Shown here one piece after another: positions 11,345-19,633 of a stretch of 20,721 nt of DNA. The position numbers and the translations under genes are program-made. This DNA is from a virus. The stretch is from positions 1-20,721 of the IMG/VR virus record IMGVR_UViG_3300014501_000530, one strand, 5' to 3'. The notes beneath the pieces are model-generated. The model did not search any database. It was not told the DNA's origin and was given only the letters and a program-made list of their open reading frames with translations. Each line of letters starts with the position of its first letter. Positions within the stretch are counted from its first letter, which is position 1.

Positions 11345-11705
11345 GGTATTGACGGACTTAGAAAAACTGGCAAAGAAACATGAGAAAGAAATCCGCGTTT
11401 TATTAGCAAAAGAAGGCGGCCAAACTTTCGTAGATGAATGGTTGCAAAAAGACTGTCAATCCCTAGGTGGAAAAACCCCACGCCAAATCATAGACAGTGG
11501 GGATGGGGAGACAATAAAAACGCTACTCAAAAAAATCTTCAAATATGACCAAAAAGCTAAAGAGGATATAAACTTACATTCTGCCAAACACAAAATACAC
11601 GTCGCCCAAAGAGGAGATCGCGGACAACCCCAAGGAAGTCTTGCACAATCAAAGGATCAAAAATCAAATGGCCAAACCAAACCCTTATTTCCAAAGCCCA
11701 GATAG
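11334..11705 (+). CDS. Antitoxin-like protein with MbcA/ParS/Xre toxin-binding domain (123 aa)
   Basis: GTG at 11334 has a near-perfect AGGAGG 6 nt upstream. After a charged helix (KLAKKHEKEIRVLLAKEGG), residues 32-69 read FVDEWLQKDCQSLGGKTPRQ, then IIDSGDGETIKTLLKKI. This fits the W-L-x(5-6)-LGG-x-TP-x-x-x-I pattern of the DUF2384/MbcA-ParS-Xre toxin-binding domain. Such domains neutralise RES-type toxins in bacterial type II systems. No N-terminal Xre DNA-binding domain and no RES toxin are seen here. The C-terminal 50 residues are basic and disordered. It may counter a host toxin or be repurposed; the family call is by eye. Confidence 0.6.
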   Translation: MARKVLTDLEKLAKKHEKEIRVLLAKEGGQTFVDEWLQKDCQSLGGKTPRQIIDSGDGETIKTLLKKIFKYDQKAKEDINLHSAKHKIHVAQRGDRGQPQGSLAQSKDQKSNGQTKPLFPKPR

Positions 11706-11786
11706 ATCGCCTCTAGGCAGTCTGCAAGGTTGTATAGGATGTCACCCAGTAATACTATTAATCTTCTTGGTTTTTGTTTTTTGTTG

Positions 11787-11822
11787 GGTTAGAGGATGCG
11801 TGGGTTGATTCCCGTCCTAACC
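11787..11822. terminator. Hairpin between rightward genes
   Basis: GGTTAG (11787-11792) pairs with CTAACC (11817-11822), enclosing GGG-TTGATT-CCC (11802-11813). It follows the 11334-11705 gene by about 80 bp. Downstream sequence is T-rich only after about 15 nt, so it may be a weak terminator or a processing hairpin. The next gene is preceded by an AT-rich stretch with TATAAC and TTTATATG, possible promoter elements. Confidence 0.45.
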
Positions 11823-11967
11823 AAGACCCTACAATGGTTTTCTTTTCCATCCTAACCACAAATTAACAAATTTTTTCTTTAGTTGTATTTTATTATAACT
11901 GATACGTTTATATGTCGATATTCTAATATAGGAAAAATAAAGATTAATTTTTAATAAAGAAGATTTT

Positions 11968-12426
11968 ATGGCAATGTTCAATCGAGATGTTACCCGTATT
12001 CGTAGTGTTGCTCCAGTTGTTGCTAAAGGCTCATCTGGGGGATTAGATGTAGATCGAAAAGCTTTTGGTGAAGTTCAGAAAGCTGATCCGCACGATCATG
12101 AAGTTCAAAAAATTCTAGCTAAGGCTGCTAAGGAGACTATTCCAACAATTACTAAGGATAATGAGGATAAAAACGAATTTGTTTTGCCCGACCACAAGGA
12201 AAACGATCAGCGTGATGGTAAAGATGATAAGAATAATGAGGACTATAACGATAAGGAACACAAGGATGGGGTTTCTGAAGACGCCAATGGCCGAAAAGAA
12301 AAAACCCCAGTAAAAAAAGGCCGCACTAAAGCCCCAGCAGTTCAAGCTAAAGATGAAACCGTCCCACAAGAACAGATTGGTAATCATGGACTGGATGGGT
12401 TGACAGGATCGCCACAAGCTTATTAA
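11968..12426 (+). CDS. Intrinsically disordered charged protein (152 aa)
   Basis: ATG at 11968 follows a weak AAGAAG site. It begins MAMFNRDVTRIRSVAPVVAK. A long central stretch is dominated by Asp, Glu, Lys and Asn (DKNEF, DHKENDQRDG, NNEDYNDKEHKDG), followed by a basic KKGRTK segment and a Gln/Gly-containing tail ending GLTGSPQAY. Low complexity and alternating charge indicate disorder. It could be a scaffold, packaged protein or RNA-binding partner. No domain is recognised. Confidence 0.7.
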   Translation: MAMFNRDVTRIRSVAPVVAKGSSGGLDVDRKAFGEVQKADPHDHEVQKILAKAAKETIPTITKDNEDKNEFVLPDHKENDQRDGKDDKNNEDYNDKEHKDGVSEDANGRKEKTPVKKGRTKAPAVQAKDETVPQEQIGNHGLDGLTGSPQAY

Positions 12427-12491
12427 TTTTACCTATACTTTTCCTTTGGCCTACTCTTAGATTTTGAGTTTTAAAATGGGAAGGATATTTG

Positions 12492-13094
12492 ATGGATTCA
12501 TCAGACCCGAAAGTGTTTGAGATTATCAATAAGATTGCGGAAAGTCATTCGGGCAAAAAATTTGGATACTTATCTAAGGATGATTTAAAGAATGAGATTT
12601 GGGTAATTTGCCTCGATAAACTTAAAGACTTCGATTATGAGAAGGGCGAATTAGAGCATTTTCTTCGGGTTTCTGTTAAGAATCGGTTAGTTAATCGGTT
12701 TAAGGAAATGACAAAAAGCGTTAGGTCGCCCTGTCCAAGATGTCCATTTTTTGACCCTGAAGCGTTAGGTGAATGTAATAAGTTTGGGCTTAATAAATAT
12801 GGTTGTTCTAAGTATAGAAACTTTCAATTGTCTACTGATAGTAGAAATAGTCTTTTAAATGCATCGGAACAGAAATTTGAAAGAAATTCAACTGACAATA
12901 TTTTGAATCACGTTGCGGCGAGTGAACTTAAAGATAAGCTAATTGGAAAAATTAACAAACGGTTTGAACAAGACTTGAATCGTTTAATCAATGGTGAAAA
13001 ATTATCGAAACAAAAAACCAAAAAATTGAAGGTTGAAATACTACGGGTTTTGAATCCTGTACCTTTAACACAAATTACTATTAATGGAGAGTGA
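12492..13094 (+). CDS. Sigma-70 region-2-like protein with Cys cluster (200 aa)
   Basis: ATG at 12492 has AAGGA 6 nt upstream; a TTG one codon earlier is too close. Residues 25-75 (YLSKDDLKNEIWVICLDKLK, DFDYEKGELEHFL, VSVKNRLVNRFKEM) follow the sigma-70 region 2 pattern: DDL-x-x-E, a helix, FD-x-x-KG-x-x-x-x-FL, then (K/R)NRL. This is followed by CPRCPFFDPEALGEC and another Cys (residues 81, 84, 95, 105), a probable zinc-binding insertion that I associate with phage sigma-like proteins. The rest is Lys/Asn-rich and helical. It is likely to direct phage RNA polymerase usage, plausibly for late genes; the family call is by eye. Confidence 0.65.
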   Translation: MDSSDPKVFEIINKIAESHSGKKFGYLSKDDLKNEIWVICLDKLKDFDYEKGELEHFLRVSVKNRLVNRFKEMTKSVRSPCPRCPFFDPEALGECNKFGLNKYGCSKYRNFQLSTDSRNSLLNASEQKFERNSTDNILNHVAASELKDKLIGKINKRFEQDLNRLINGEKLSKQKTKKLKVEILRVLNPVPLTQITINGE

Positions 13095-13096
13095 TA

Positions 13097-13306
13097 ATGC
13101 CCACCCCACATTTTCGAGAATCAGAGGATGCATATCTCAAGAGATGTATACCTACGGTTTTAAACGAAGGAACCACGAAAGACCCAAAACAAGCTGCCGC
13201 TATCTGCCACTCTCTGTTTTCTAAACACAAGAAGTCTAGAGCTAACTTTTTGGATAGCATTAGCGAAGCTCTAAAAGAACAGAAGGAAATCGAGAATGAA
13301 GGATAA
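13097..13306 (+). CDS. Small phage-type domain protein (69 aa)
   Basis: ATG at 13097 has GGAG 7 nt upstream and follows the preceding stop by 2 bp. MPTPHFRESEDAYLKRCIPT, then KDPKQAAAICHSLFSKHKK, matches a recurring short phage pattern (MP-x-P, GE-x-x-x-x-x-x-RC, then D-x-x-Q-x-x-A-x-C). I recall it as a stand-alone protein or as the N terminus of portal or protease-type proteins, with no firm function. The tail is Lys/Glu-rich. It overlaps the next gene by 11 bp. Confidence 0.7.
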   Translation: MPTPHFRESEDAYLKRCIPTVLNEGTTKDPKQAAAICHSLFSKHKKSRANFLDSISEALKEQKEIENEG

Positions 13307-14693
13307 AAAACCAGAGCGTGGTAATAGAACCCTAAGTAAAGAAGAACAAGATTACATTAGGGACAACTGTTGGACTAAAACTGATGTGCAGCTTAGTCAA
13401 GAATTGAACCGAAGTATGTTAGCTGTTTCACGCTGGCGTAAGAAACTTGGCATCACTAAGGTTCAGGGCGGCTCTATAGAAAATTACGACGCAAATAAAA
13501 AAGCCGGAAAACCACAAGAAATAGTTCTTACTGCTAGTAACAAACTGACTGAACCTCAGCGTAAAGCGTTTTTTCAGGCTCAACTTACCAACACTATGTA
13601 CTATCGTAAGTTGAAGGAACAGTTTACAGATGACGAGATGAATTTCTATCTTGAGGAGTGGGGGGCTTTGTGCCTTCAGTTTGAAGATATTGTCGCTACC
13701 GAAAAACGCCAGATCGATGAACTTATTAAAGTAACAATTATGGGGATTCGTATTTTACGCAATGTAAAGATTACCGAGGAAGAGATAGGGCATTTGCAAG
13801 AAGAGATAGAGGAATTTAGGGGTAACCATAAAGATTTGGAAAATGACCCCGCTGCACAAACCTATGATGAAACCCGAACAATGCTTCTTAGGAATATGAT
13901 GGGTCAATCTACCGCTATGTCTAATGACTACCAAAAAAACATTGGAATGAAGAATCAGCTTTTAGGCGAACTTAATGCAAGGCGTCGTGATCGTGTAGAC
14001 TCACTAATTAAAAGAGGTACAACTTTCCTTGGTCTTGTTTCCGCATTTAGGGATAAGCAGGCTCGTGAGGAGCATGGGAAACATATGGAACTTGTAAAGA
14101 TGGCCCGAGAAAAAAACAAGACAGAATGGCGTTTACCTAATAAGTTTGAAGATGGGACTCAGGATTGTATTTTGATGGATGAGCATAGCGTTTTACCACA
14201 AAAAGATACAGTATATCTTGCTGATATGGGTTCTAGGTTGGTTGAAAAATACAACAAGGATAAAGAACAGAAGCGGGTTTTAATTTTAGACGATGATCCA
14301 AAACGCCAACAATTCTTTGCCGAAGTTTTTAACCACCATAAACTTACCTTTTCTTCCTCGGTTCAGAAGGCTATGCAGGAAATGGCTTTTAGAAAATCTA
14401 TGGAAAAACCCTATGATTTGGTTTGTATTGATTATGATTTAGGAATGAGTGTTAAAGGTTTGATTTTCGTAGAAAATATGATTAAGGATGAATGGCTTAA
14501 GGATAGCGATTTTTTGGTTCAGTCTGAAAACAAAGATGGTGCGAAACAGCTTTTAGAAACCCTGAAGGAAAATGATTATCGGGTTGAAGCTTGTCCGTTC
14601 TATGAGATACTTAAAGTCTATATGGATCAGAAAAACAAAGAAAATCAATTATTCGAGCAATCTAAGGAAGGGAAAGATGCCACGGCAAGTTAG
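13296..14693 (+). CDS. HTH protein fused to a receiver (cREC-like) domain; possible small terminase subunit
   Basis: ATG at 13296 has AAGGA about 8 nt upstream, inside the preceding gene. Residues 14-55 (LSKEEQDYIRDNCWTKTDVQ, then LSQELNRSMLAVSRWRKKLG) resemble a homeodomain-like HTH used in DNA recognition. Residues 60-320 are mostly helical, with acidic and basic stretches suited to oligomerisation, as in small terminase subunits. Residues 326-450 look like a receiver domain: LDDDP (D332-D334), IDYDLG (D379, D381) and QSENKDGA (409-416). The order and motifs match the cyclic-phosphate receiver (cREC) pattern, but the usual His in DHD and HS are Tyr and Gln. Its place three nucleases upstream of TerL fits a packaging role. 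Confidence 0.6.
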   Translation: MKDKKPERGNRTLSKEEQDYIRDNCWTKTDVQLSQELNRSMLAVSRWRKKLGITKVQGGSIENYDANKKAGKPQEIVLTASNKLTEPQRKAFFQAQLTNTMYYRKLKEQFTDDEMNFYLEEWGALCLQFEDIVATEKRQIDELIKVTIMGIRILRNVKITEEEIGHLQEEIEEFRGNHKDLENDPAAQTYDETRTMLLRNMMGQSTAMSNDYQKNIGMKNQLLGELNARRRDRVDSLIKRGTTFLGLVSAFRDKQAREEHGKHMELVKMAREKNKTEWRLPNKFEDGTQDCILMDEHSVLPQKDTVYLADMGSRLVEKYNKDKEQKRVLILDDDPKRQQFFAEVFNHHKLTFSSSVQKAMQEMAFRKSMEKPYDLVCIDYDLGMSVKGLIFVENMIKDEWLKDSDFLVQSENKDGAKQLLETLKENDYRVEACPFYEILKVYMDQKNKENQLFEQSKEGKDATAS

Positions 14694-15321
14694 TATCCAG
14701 CAGAAGATGAGGGCAATACACATTATGGGTCTAAAAAACCCAGATGGAACCCCATTAAAAAGCCAACGTGATTTAGAGAAAGAACTAAATCTTAGCAGGC
14801 CTTATCTTCGTAAACTTGCAAAAGAGATTGGCCACCAATTCCCTAGAAATGGGATTGAAGTTGCTGGCGTGGTTTGTATTTGCGAAAATTGTGGAGTAAG
14901 TTTTACTAAAAATCCAAGTCGGGTAGAACGATGTGAAAAAGATTTTTGTTCGGAAGAATGCCGCCAGGAGTGGATGAAAGGTTCTAATCATCCAAGTTGG
15001 CAAGGGGGAAAAACCGCTAGTTCATTTTCTAAATGGGTTGTTTCTACTGCTGCTTGGAAGGAACTTCGTGAACGGGCTTTAGAGCGGGAAGGCCATAGAT
15101 GTATTGTTTCTGGTATATCTGATAAAGAAGAATCTTTGCATATGCACCACTTGCAACACAAACAAGAAGAGTTAAACCCAGAAAAGACTTTTGATTTGTC
15201 TAACGTAGTGATGGTAACGGCAAAAGTTCATAGGCAAATTCATAAGTTGACTAGCCAAGGAAAAACGCCAATAGAAGCCGTTCAAATTTTAAAGGAAGAA
15301 TATGGAACAAAAAATCTCTAA
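14677..15321 (+). CDS. HNH endonuclease with N-terminal HTH (214 aa)
   Basis: ATG at 14677 follows AAGGAAGG and overlaps the upstream gene by 17 bp; the earlier in-frame ATG at 14572 lies deep in that gene. Residues 25-55 form a helix-turn-helix (SQRDLEKELNLSRPYLRKLA). Residues 69-95 hold four Cys (C69, C72, C91, C95) with an FCSEEC pattern, then SNHPSWQGG. This arrangement is typical of HNH proteins related to homing endonucleases. HH at 157-158, N176 and H185/H189 fit an HNH fold. It may cut DNA as a selfish nuclease or act in packaging. No symbol is assigned. Confidence 0.8.
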   Translation: MPRQVSIQQKMRAIHIMGLKNPDGTPLKSQRDLEKELNLSRPYLRKLAKEIGHQFPRNGIEVAGVVCICENCGVSFTKNPSRVERCEKDFCSEECRQEWMKGSNHPSWQGGKTASSFSKWVVSTAAWKELRERALEREGHRCIVSGISDKEESLHMHHLQHKQEELNPEKTFDLSNVVMVTAKVHRQIHKLTSQGKTPIEAVQILKEEYGTKNL

Positions 15322-15526
15322 AAATGATTATGTTAAAAGTATAGGTAGGCCATGGTATTTTTGTAAATGGTGGTTGAAGTGTGAAACCTATCCTTTGGAT
15401 AAAGATCCAGATGGTTTTACACACGGAGCTAAAATTTATGTGCCTTGGTGGGCTTGGCCCTTAGAATTATTACATCGTTTGGTTTTTGGATATCCTAAAT
15501 TAGAAGCAGCAGAGCAAATTAAATAG
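15302..15526 (+). CDS. Small Trp-rich protein (74 aa)
   Basis: ATG at 15302 has AAGGAAG 3-5 nt upstream and overlaps the HNH gene by 20 bp. It encodes MEQKISKNDYVKSIGRPWYF, then CKWWLKCETYPLDKDPDGFT and a Trp-rich stretch VPWWAWPLELLHRLVFGYP. The last part could associate with a membrane or bind a partner. No family is recognised. Confidence 0.7.
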   Translation: MEQKISKNDYVKSIGRPWYFCKWWLKCETYPLDKDPDGFTHGAKIYVPWWAWPLELLHRLVFGYPKLEAAEQIK

Positions 15527-15546
15527 GGATATAAAGGAGATAAGAT

Positions 15547-16551
15547 ATGAAAATAGCAGTGGTAACTGGAGCATCGGGGCAAAGCGGTAGTTATATGAGC
15601 GACCTTCTATTGGAGAATGGATATAAAGTAGTAGCTATTCAACGGCGTGCCGGATCGAGAGATAACTCCAATATAGAACACATCTTACCTCATCCTAGAT
15701 TTATAATTGAACAGGGTGATTTAACTGATTTTGGGAGTCTTAGTCGTATAGTTCAAAAGTATTTACCAGATGAGTTTTATAATTTTGCAGCGATGAGTTA
15801 TGTTGGAGCTTCTTGGGATGAACCTATCTCTTGTTGTGCAATTAATACACTCGGAGTAGCTAATTGTCTAGAATCCATTAGGTTAAATTCGCCTAAGACT
15901 AAATTTTTCCAAGCAAGTACCAGTGAAGTTTATGGCCGGGTTACAACACCAAAACAAGATGAAACAACAGAATCTAATCCAAGGTCGCCTTATGGAGCGT
16001 CAAAACTTGGTGCAGAAGCCCTAGTAAAAGTATACCGTGAAAGCTATGGCCTCTTCGCATTTTTCGCTAGAAGTTTTAATCACGAATCAGAACGACGCGG
16101 AAAACAATTTGTCACGCGAAAGATTTCGGACTACGTCGGAAAATTGTATAATTTTAAAGATGATGGCAGTTTGAAACTTGGCAATATTGACACCAAGAGA
16201 GATTTTAGTCATGCTAAGGATATCGTAGATGGTATTTGGTTAGCAGCCCAACTCCAAGAACCTGTAGATTTAGTTTTATCTTCGGGACAAACCCATTCTA
16301 TTAAAGAGGTTTTGGAAATTGCATTTGGATATATCGGTAAAAATTGGAAGAATTACGTTGAAATAGATCAAAAGTTATATCGTCCTGCTGAAGTCAACTA
16401 TCTTTGTGGAGATTCTACTAAAGCTAGAAAACTTTTACAATGGCAACCGCAGATTGATTTTGAAACCCTTATCACTAATATGGTCATAAACGATATTCAT
16501 CTTTCTAATCCAATGAAAAATATGGCGGAATCAATAAATGTGGAATCATAG
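15547..16551 (+). CDS. GDP-mannose 4,6-dehydratase-like SDR enzyme (334 aa)
   Basis: ATG at 15547 has AAGGAG 7 nt upstream. The N terminus contains the dinucleotide motif TGASGQSGS (G8, G11, G14). Residues 125-130 read TSEVYG and Y149/K153 form YGASK, the catalytic YxxxK. NHESERRGKQFVTRKI, then SSGQTHSIKEVLEIAFGYIG and YRPAEVNYLCGDSTKARKLL, are characteristic of GDP-mannose 4,6-dehydratase, which makes GDP-4-keto-6-deoxymannose, a precursor of deoxyhexoses such as fucose or rhamnose. Length fits the family. It overlaps the next gene by 14 bp. In a phage it could alter host or virion sugars. A related nucleotide-sugar dehydratase remains possible. Confidence 0.85.
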   Translation: MKIAVVTGASGQSGSYMSDLLLENGYKVVAIQRRAGSRDNSNIEHILPHPRFIIEQGDLTDFGSLSRIVQKYLPDEFYNFAAMSYVGASWDEPISCCAINTLGVANCLESIRLNSPKTKFFQASTSEVYGRVTTPKQDETTESNPRSPYGASKLGAEALVKVYRESYGLFAFFARSFNHESERRGKQFVTRKISDYVGKLYNFKDDGSLKLGNIDTKRDFSHAKDIVDGIWLAAQLQEPVDLVLSSGQTHSIKEVLEIAFGYIGKNWKNYVEIDQKLYRPAEVNYLCGDSTKARKLLQWQPQIDFETLITNMVINDIHLSNPMKNMAESINVES

Positions 16552-16948
16552 AGACGATTATAATTCGCCTGAGTATAAAGCCTGGAGGTATAGCGTTTTT
16601 TGTCGCTTCGGGTTTGAATGCCAGATGTGCCACAGACGTGGAATCCCTATGCAAGCACATCATATTTTGAAATACAGCCTATATCCTGCCTTAAGGCATG
16701 TAGTTTCTAATGGCATTTGCCTATGCGTAGGTTGTCATAAAATAGTAACAGGTAATGAAGAAGCGTATGAAGCAGAGTTCAAAAGAATAATCGCTATGAA
16801 GCGAATTTCGACTAGGAATGATAAGAAAAATAACCCAAAGAAAAAACCACCGAATGATAAGTCGCGAGGCAATAATAAAGGACGTAGGAAAAAACCAATC
16901 CGGGGAAAGAAGAAGTGGAAACCAAAGAATACAAACTTGAGGTATTAA
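16538..16948 (+). CDS. HNH endonuclease (136 aa)
   Basis: ATG at 16538 overlaps the dehydratase gene by 14 bp, so translation may be coupled. Residues 11-75 form an HNH domain: CQMC (C28, C31), QAHHI (H41, H42), NGICLCVGCH (N58, C63, C66, H67). The Cys pairs can bind zinc. The last 50 residues are extremely basic (KKNNPKKKPPNDKSR, GRRKKPIRGKKKWKPK) and should bind nucleic acid. HNH proteins next to terminase genes are known to assist cleavage during packaging, and this position fits that role. Confidence 0.85.
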   Translation: MWNHRDDYNSPEYKAWRYSVFCRFGFECQMCHRRGIPMQAHHILKYSLYPALRHVVSNGICLCVGCHKIVTGNEEAYEAEFKRIIAMKRISTRNDKKNNPKKKPPNDKSRGNNKGRRKKPIRGKKKWKPKNTNLRY

Positions 16949-17452
16949 ATGGGAAGTAGATTAAGCGATTTTTGGATTTCGAGAGATTCGCGTGATAAGG
17001 ATGGGTTCGGTTGGCGTTGGGATGAAGAAGAAAAAAAACCGGGAAAGTCTAGGATACTAGGAACAAAGGATGTTTGTTTAAAATCTGGCGATTACTCTAT
17101 TAGTTTAGATGGAGAAAATGTTCTTTCGGATTTAGTTGTAATAGAACGCAAACAGGGTTTTTGTGAGCTTTTTACCAATCTAATTAATAAAGAAAACCGC
17201 ATTAGGTTTGAAGCTGAGCTAGAACGTCTTCGACCAGTTAAGTATAAGTACCTTCTAGTGGAATCAAATATTAGTATGGACAATATGAGTTTATCAGTAC
17301 CACAAATTTTCCACGGCCCCCCTTCAAGTAAAATAGTTTCATCCCTTTTGGAATACCAAATTGAATTTGGGATTATTCCAATGTTTGTGGGCGATGCAGG
17401 CAAAAAGGTAGCTTCGCAGATTTTCAAAACAATAGCTAGAAAAGAACTGTAG
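16949..17452 (+). CDS. ERCC4/XPF-type nuclease (167 aa)
   Basis: ATG at 16949 directly follows the preceding stop (TAAATG), with GAGG upstream. Residues 10-16 (ISRDSRD) fit the first acidic motif, residues 47-50 (GDYS) and 66-68 (ERK) the core GDY...ERK of ERCC4 nucleases, and RFEAELERL continues the conserved helix. The family cuts branched or flap DNA. Only the nuclease domain is present; no HhH domain is seen. With the HNH gene and TerL it may resolve replication intermediates before packaging. Confidence 0.8.
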   Translation: MGSRLSDFWISRDSRDKDGFGWRWDEEEKKPGKSRILGTKDVCLKSGDYSISLDGENVLSDLVVIERKQGFCELFTNLINKENRIRFEAELERLRPVKYKYLLVESNISMDNMSLSVPQIFHGPPSSKIVSSLLEYQIEFGIIPMFVGDAGKKVASQIFKTIARKEL

Positions 17453-17461
17453 GTAGTAAAG

Positions 17462-19633
17462 ATGGTCATTAATCGTCATGATTTAGAACTTCGCCAGATC
17501 GAACAGACCACTTTAATTAACCCTTTTGAGGAAATTGAAGATGATTTGGAATGGCTAAATCTTGACTATATACCAAAGAAAGTTTCACATCCTTTTAATT
17601 GTTACAATGTTGGTGATATAATACCTGATCCAGTTGATGAATTAACTAATATTTTTTTAAATCCGGATTATTTACACTTTGCTGTTAGAGCTTTACTGAA
17701 TATGGAACTTCCACCATATCAATGTACCATTTTAGACACCTTATGGAGTAGACGTTTGCCAATGTTGATTGGAGGACGCGGATCTTCAAAGTCGAGAATG
17801 TTAGCTACGTATTGTTTACTTAGAATGATTTTTCATCCTGGGTGTAATGTTGTTATTGTAGGCAATGGACTACGTCAATCACGTCAAGTGTTTGATTATA
17901 TGGTTAAAACATGGAATGAATCGCCAGTTTTAAGGGACATAGCAGGAAAAGGGCGTACTGTAGGCCCACGCCGTGAAATTGACCGTTTCCAATTTGAAAT
18001 TGGTGATAGTCATACATATGCAATTCCTTTGGGCCAGGGTGATAAGATTAGAGGACTTCGTGCAAATTATGTAATATGCGACGAATTCTCATCCATTAAT
18101 GAGGAAGTTTTTAATGTAGTGGTTCAGGGGTTCGCTATTGTTGCATCTGATCCAGTTGAAAAGGTCAAGGAATACGCTACTATTAAAAAGTTAAAAAAAT
18201 GTGGTCAATGGTCTGATGAGATGGAAGCGTTATTTAGAAGTCGTGCTGGAGGAAACCAAATAGTTTGTTCTGGTACTGCTTACTACTCCTTTAATCATTT
18301 TTATAAGAGGTTTAAACAATGGCATGATATTATTGCATCAAAAGGTGATCCGCACAGATTAGCTTCTGCCTTAGGTAGCGACGAAAGTTTAAAAAACTTC
18401 CAATGGAAAGACTATGCTATTTTGCGTATTCCATATAATGAAGTTCCAGAAGGAATGTTAGATGCAAATATTTTAAATCAAGCTAGAGCTACTTTGAGCA
18501 GAAGTCAATTTTTAATGGAATATTGTGCTTGTTTTATTTCAGATACAGACGGTTTTTATCGACGTTCTATTCTTGAGGCTGCAACTTGTAATAAACCTAT
18601 TGTAACTTTAGATGGTTTAGTTCAGTTTAATGCCCAGATGACTGGTGATCGTAAAAAATCCTATGTTATGGCGATAGATCCTGCTGCGGATAAAGATAAT
18701 GCTGCTATAGTTTTACTTGAGTTAAACGTTAGTCATCGAAAAATCGCCCATGTTTGGACAACCAACAAGAAAAAGTATAACGATCTTCGCAAGTATATGG
18801 AAGCTAAAGGCAAGGAGGTTTCAGAAGATTATTATCGCTATATAGCTATGAAAATTCGGCAATTTATGCGTGAGTTTCCTATTGAACATATTATAATGGA
18901 CAAAAATGGTGGCGGAACTGCAATTGCCGAGTCACTTAAAAGTATAGAGAGTTATGAAGCTGGCGAACTACCCATTTATCCAATCATAGATCCAGACGAA
19001 CCAAAACCCGATGATATTAGAAAAGGTCTTCATATACTTGAGTTGCTTGCCCCAACCATGGAAATAAATGCCGATGCAAACCACGGAATGTTAAAAGACT
19101 TTCAGGATAAAGTTTTAATTTTCCCTATGTTTAATTCTATCGAGGTTGCAAAGTCTATTGAGATTGACGTTATTAATAATTTAGAATTTGATGGTTTTGA
19201 AGACCTACTTGAAGAAGTGGAAGAACTTAAGAATGAAATTACATCAATCGTTGTAACTCCTTCATCTAATATAGGTAAGGAAACTTTTGATACCCCGTCT
19301 ATTAAACTTGAAGGTATGAAAAAGGGTCGCCTTCGTAAGGATAGATATTCCGCTTTGCTTTATGCTAACTTCTATGCTAGAAATAAAAATGTTGAAACCG
19401 CTATAAAGATTCAATACAATCCTGTTGGGCGAAGGCGTGGTGATGGTGAGGACGACCCATATATCACTAAAAAAACCGTCGCACCAACTCAAGGTGGTTA
19501 TTATCGAACAGGGGCTTGGCCAAGGGTTAAAACAAATGCAAATTGGATTAATGATTCAGTAAATTCAGTGGGTTTTGTTAAACATACAGCCCGACCAAAT
19601 CCTAATCAAAATCCTTATGGGCTTGGTTTTTAA
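17462..19633 (+). CDS. Terminase large subunit (TerL, 723 aa)
   Basis: ATG at 17462 has a moderate AGG site. Walker A is GGRGSSKS (G104-S111, in place of the more usual GSGKS), Walker B is YVICDEF (D207, E208). The C-terminal RNase H-like nuclease has D406 (AIDPAADKDN), D480 (MDKNGGG) and D627 (RKDRYSALLY), three acidic residues expected for DNA cleavage. Length is large but normal for phage terminases with extensions; the C terminus (GYYRTGAWPRVKT) is Gly/Asn-rich. It translocates and cuts concatemeric DNA into procapsids at the portal. The gene before it encodes a nuclease and the gene after it the portal. Assignment is secure. Confidence 0.95.
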   Translation: MVINRHDLELRQIEQTTLINPFEEIEDDLEWLNLDYIPKKVSHPFNCYNVGDIIPDPVDELTNIFLNPDYLHFAVRALLNMELPPYQCTILDTLWSRRLPMLIGGRGSSKSRMLATYCLLRMIFHPGCNVVIVGNGLRQSRQVFDYMVKTWNESPVLRDIAGKGRTVGPRREIDRFQFEIGDSHTYAIPLGQGDKIRGLRANYVICDEFSSINEEVFNVVVQGFAIVASDPVEKVKEYATIKKLKKCGQWSDEMEALFRSRAGGNQIVCSGTAYYSFNHFYKRFKQWHDIIASKGDPHRLASALGSDESLKNFQWKDYAILRIPYNEVPEGMLDANILNQARATLSRSQFLMEYCACFISDTDGFYRRSILEAATCNKPIVTLDGLVQFNAQMTGDRKKSYVMAIDPAADKDNAAIVLLELNVSHRKIAHVWTTNKKKYNDLRKYMEAKGKEVSEDYYRYIAMKIRQFMREFPIEHIIMDKNGGGTAIAESLKSIESYEAGELPIYPIIDPDEPKPDDIRKGLHILELLAPTMEINADANHGMLKDFQDKVLIFPMFNSIEVAKSIEIDVINNLEFDGFEDLLEEVEELKNEITSIVVTPSSNIGKETFDTPSIKLEGMKKGRLRKDRYSALLYANFYARNKNVETAIKIQYNPVGRRRGDGEDDPYITKKTVAPTQGGYYRTGAWPRVKTNANWINDSVNSVGFVKHTARPNPNQNPYGLGF

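Noticed and set aside
11730-11823. Possible class II tRNA ending in TCCTAACCA
   Set aside because: The acceptor and D-arm cannot be paired properly; only a simple hairpin is supported.
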